A stretch of 14,113 nt of DNA, from contig JAAFKL010000105.1 in NCBI GenBank assembly GCA_021399405.1, positions 1 through 14,113 on the forward strand, read 5' to 3'. Shown one piece after another: positions 14,040 through 14,113 of this stretch (position 1 is the stretch's first letter; every line of letters starts with the position of its first letter). Under the pieces are notes generated by a model. It saw nothing but the letters and a program-made list of their open reading frames with translations, did not search any database and was not told the DNA's origin. A program made the position numbers and the translations under genes. Source of the DNA: Candidatus Heimdallarchaeota archaeon. Its GTDB lineage: Archaea; Asgardarchaeota; Heimdallarchaeia; Heimdallarchaeales; Kariarchaeaceae.

Positions 14040-14113
14040 ATGACCCAGACTGGCTCGGGTGTTATGTTATCAGAAGGTCTACCACCTGCAGAATCCCAAT
14101 CCATGTCTTTAAC
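14040..14113 (+). CDS. Start of a gene cut by the right edge
   Basis: An open frame begins at ATG 14040 and continues to the window end, giving 24 codons (MTQTGSGVMLSEGLPPAESQ and on). An in-frame ATG at 14064 gives a shorter start and fits the TATA-like element at 14026-14033 better. It is divergent from the solenoid operon, with about 115 bases between them that carry both promoters, so shared regulation is possible. Too little is visible to name a family, and the frame could be a chance opening, although the higher GC of this stretch compared with the intergenic DNA favours coding. Confidence 0.5.
   Translation, partial: MTQTGSGVMLSEGLPPAESQSMSL

Noticed and set aside
1..14113. CRISPR arrays, tRNA or rRNA genes
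   Set aside because: No regularly spaced repeats, no tRNA arm patterns and no rRNA-like conserved stretches were seen on either strand by eye.

Overview
The window is visibly AT-rich and looks archaeal. Good TATA-like octamers (TTTATATA, TTTAAATA, TTTATCAA) are centred about 25-27 bases before several start codons, the spacing expected for leaderless archaeal transcripts, while two genes inside operons have Shine-Dalgarno motifs instead. The gene content (zinc-ribbon PspC protein, dodecin, DtxR-type metalloregulator, DHH phosphoesterase, very large solenoid protein, tryptophan 2,3-dioxygenase) fits an archaeon with some access to oxygen. A kynurenine-pathway enzyme in an AT-rich archaeon suggests Asgard archaea of the Heimdallarchaeia type, but this placement is inference only.

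Layout: (1) 1-434, minus strand: the N-terminal part of a TnpB-type RNA-guided nuclease of an IS200/IS605-like element, cut by the window edge. (2) 663-3000: a zinc-ribbon/PspC membrane protein, a CopD/HemJ-like four-helix membrane protein, a TK1-type thymidine kinase and a small unknown membrane protein whose promoter carries an operator-like dyad. (3) 3106-7660: tryptophan 2,3-dioxygenase, then a divergent metal-uptake locus with a ZnuA/TroA-like binding protein on minus and a DtxR-like regulator, permease and ATPase on plus. Two near-identical 18-base dyads lie between the divergent arms. (4) 7673-10287: dodecin, an 81-residue orphan, a DHH-family phosphoesterase with a charged tail, and a small unknown beta-rich protein. 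(5) 10284-14113: a two-gene minus-strand operon made of a 128-residue helical protein and a ~1080-residue protein with a beta-rich front and a long alpha-solenoid, followed by the first codons of a divergent plus-strand gene cut by the window end.

How the genes work together: the best-supported system is the Zn/Mn-type ABC importer. The binding protein captures a divalent metal outside the cell, the permease carries it across the membrane, the ATPase powers transport, and the linked regulator probably represses both arms at the paired dyads. The regulator lacks the usual Glu-His metal ligands and has three cysteines near its C-terminus, so its sensing chemistry may differ from the family norm. 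The large solenoid protein and its small partner are the least explained genes and the best candidates for an undescribed system.
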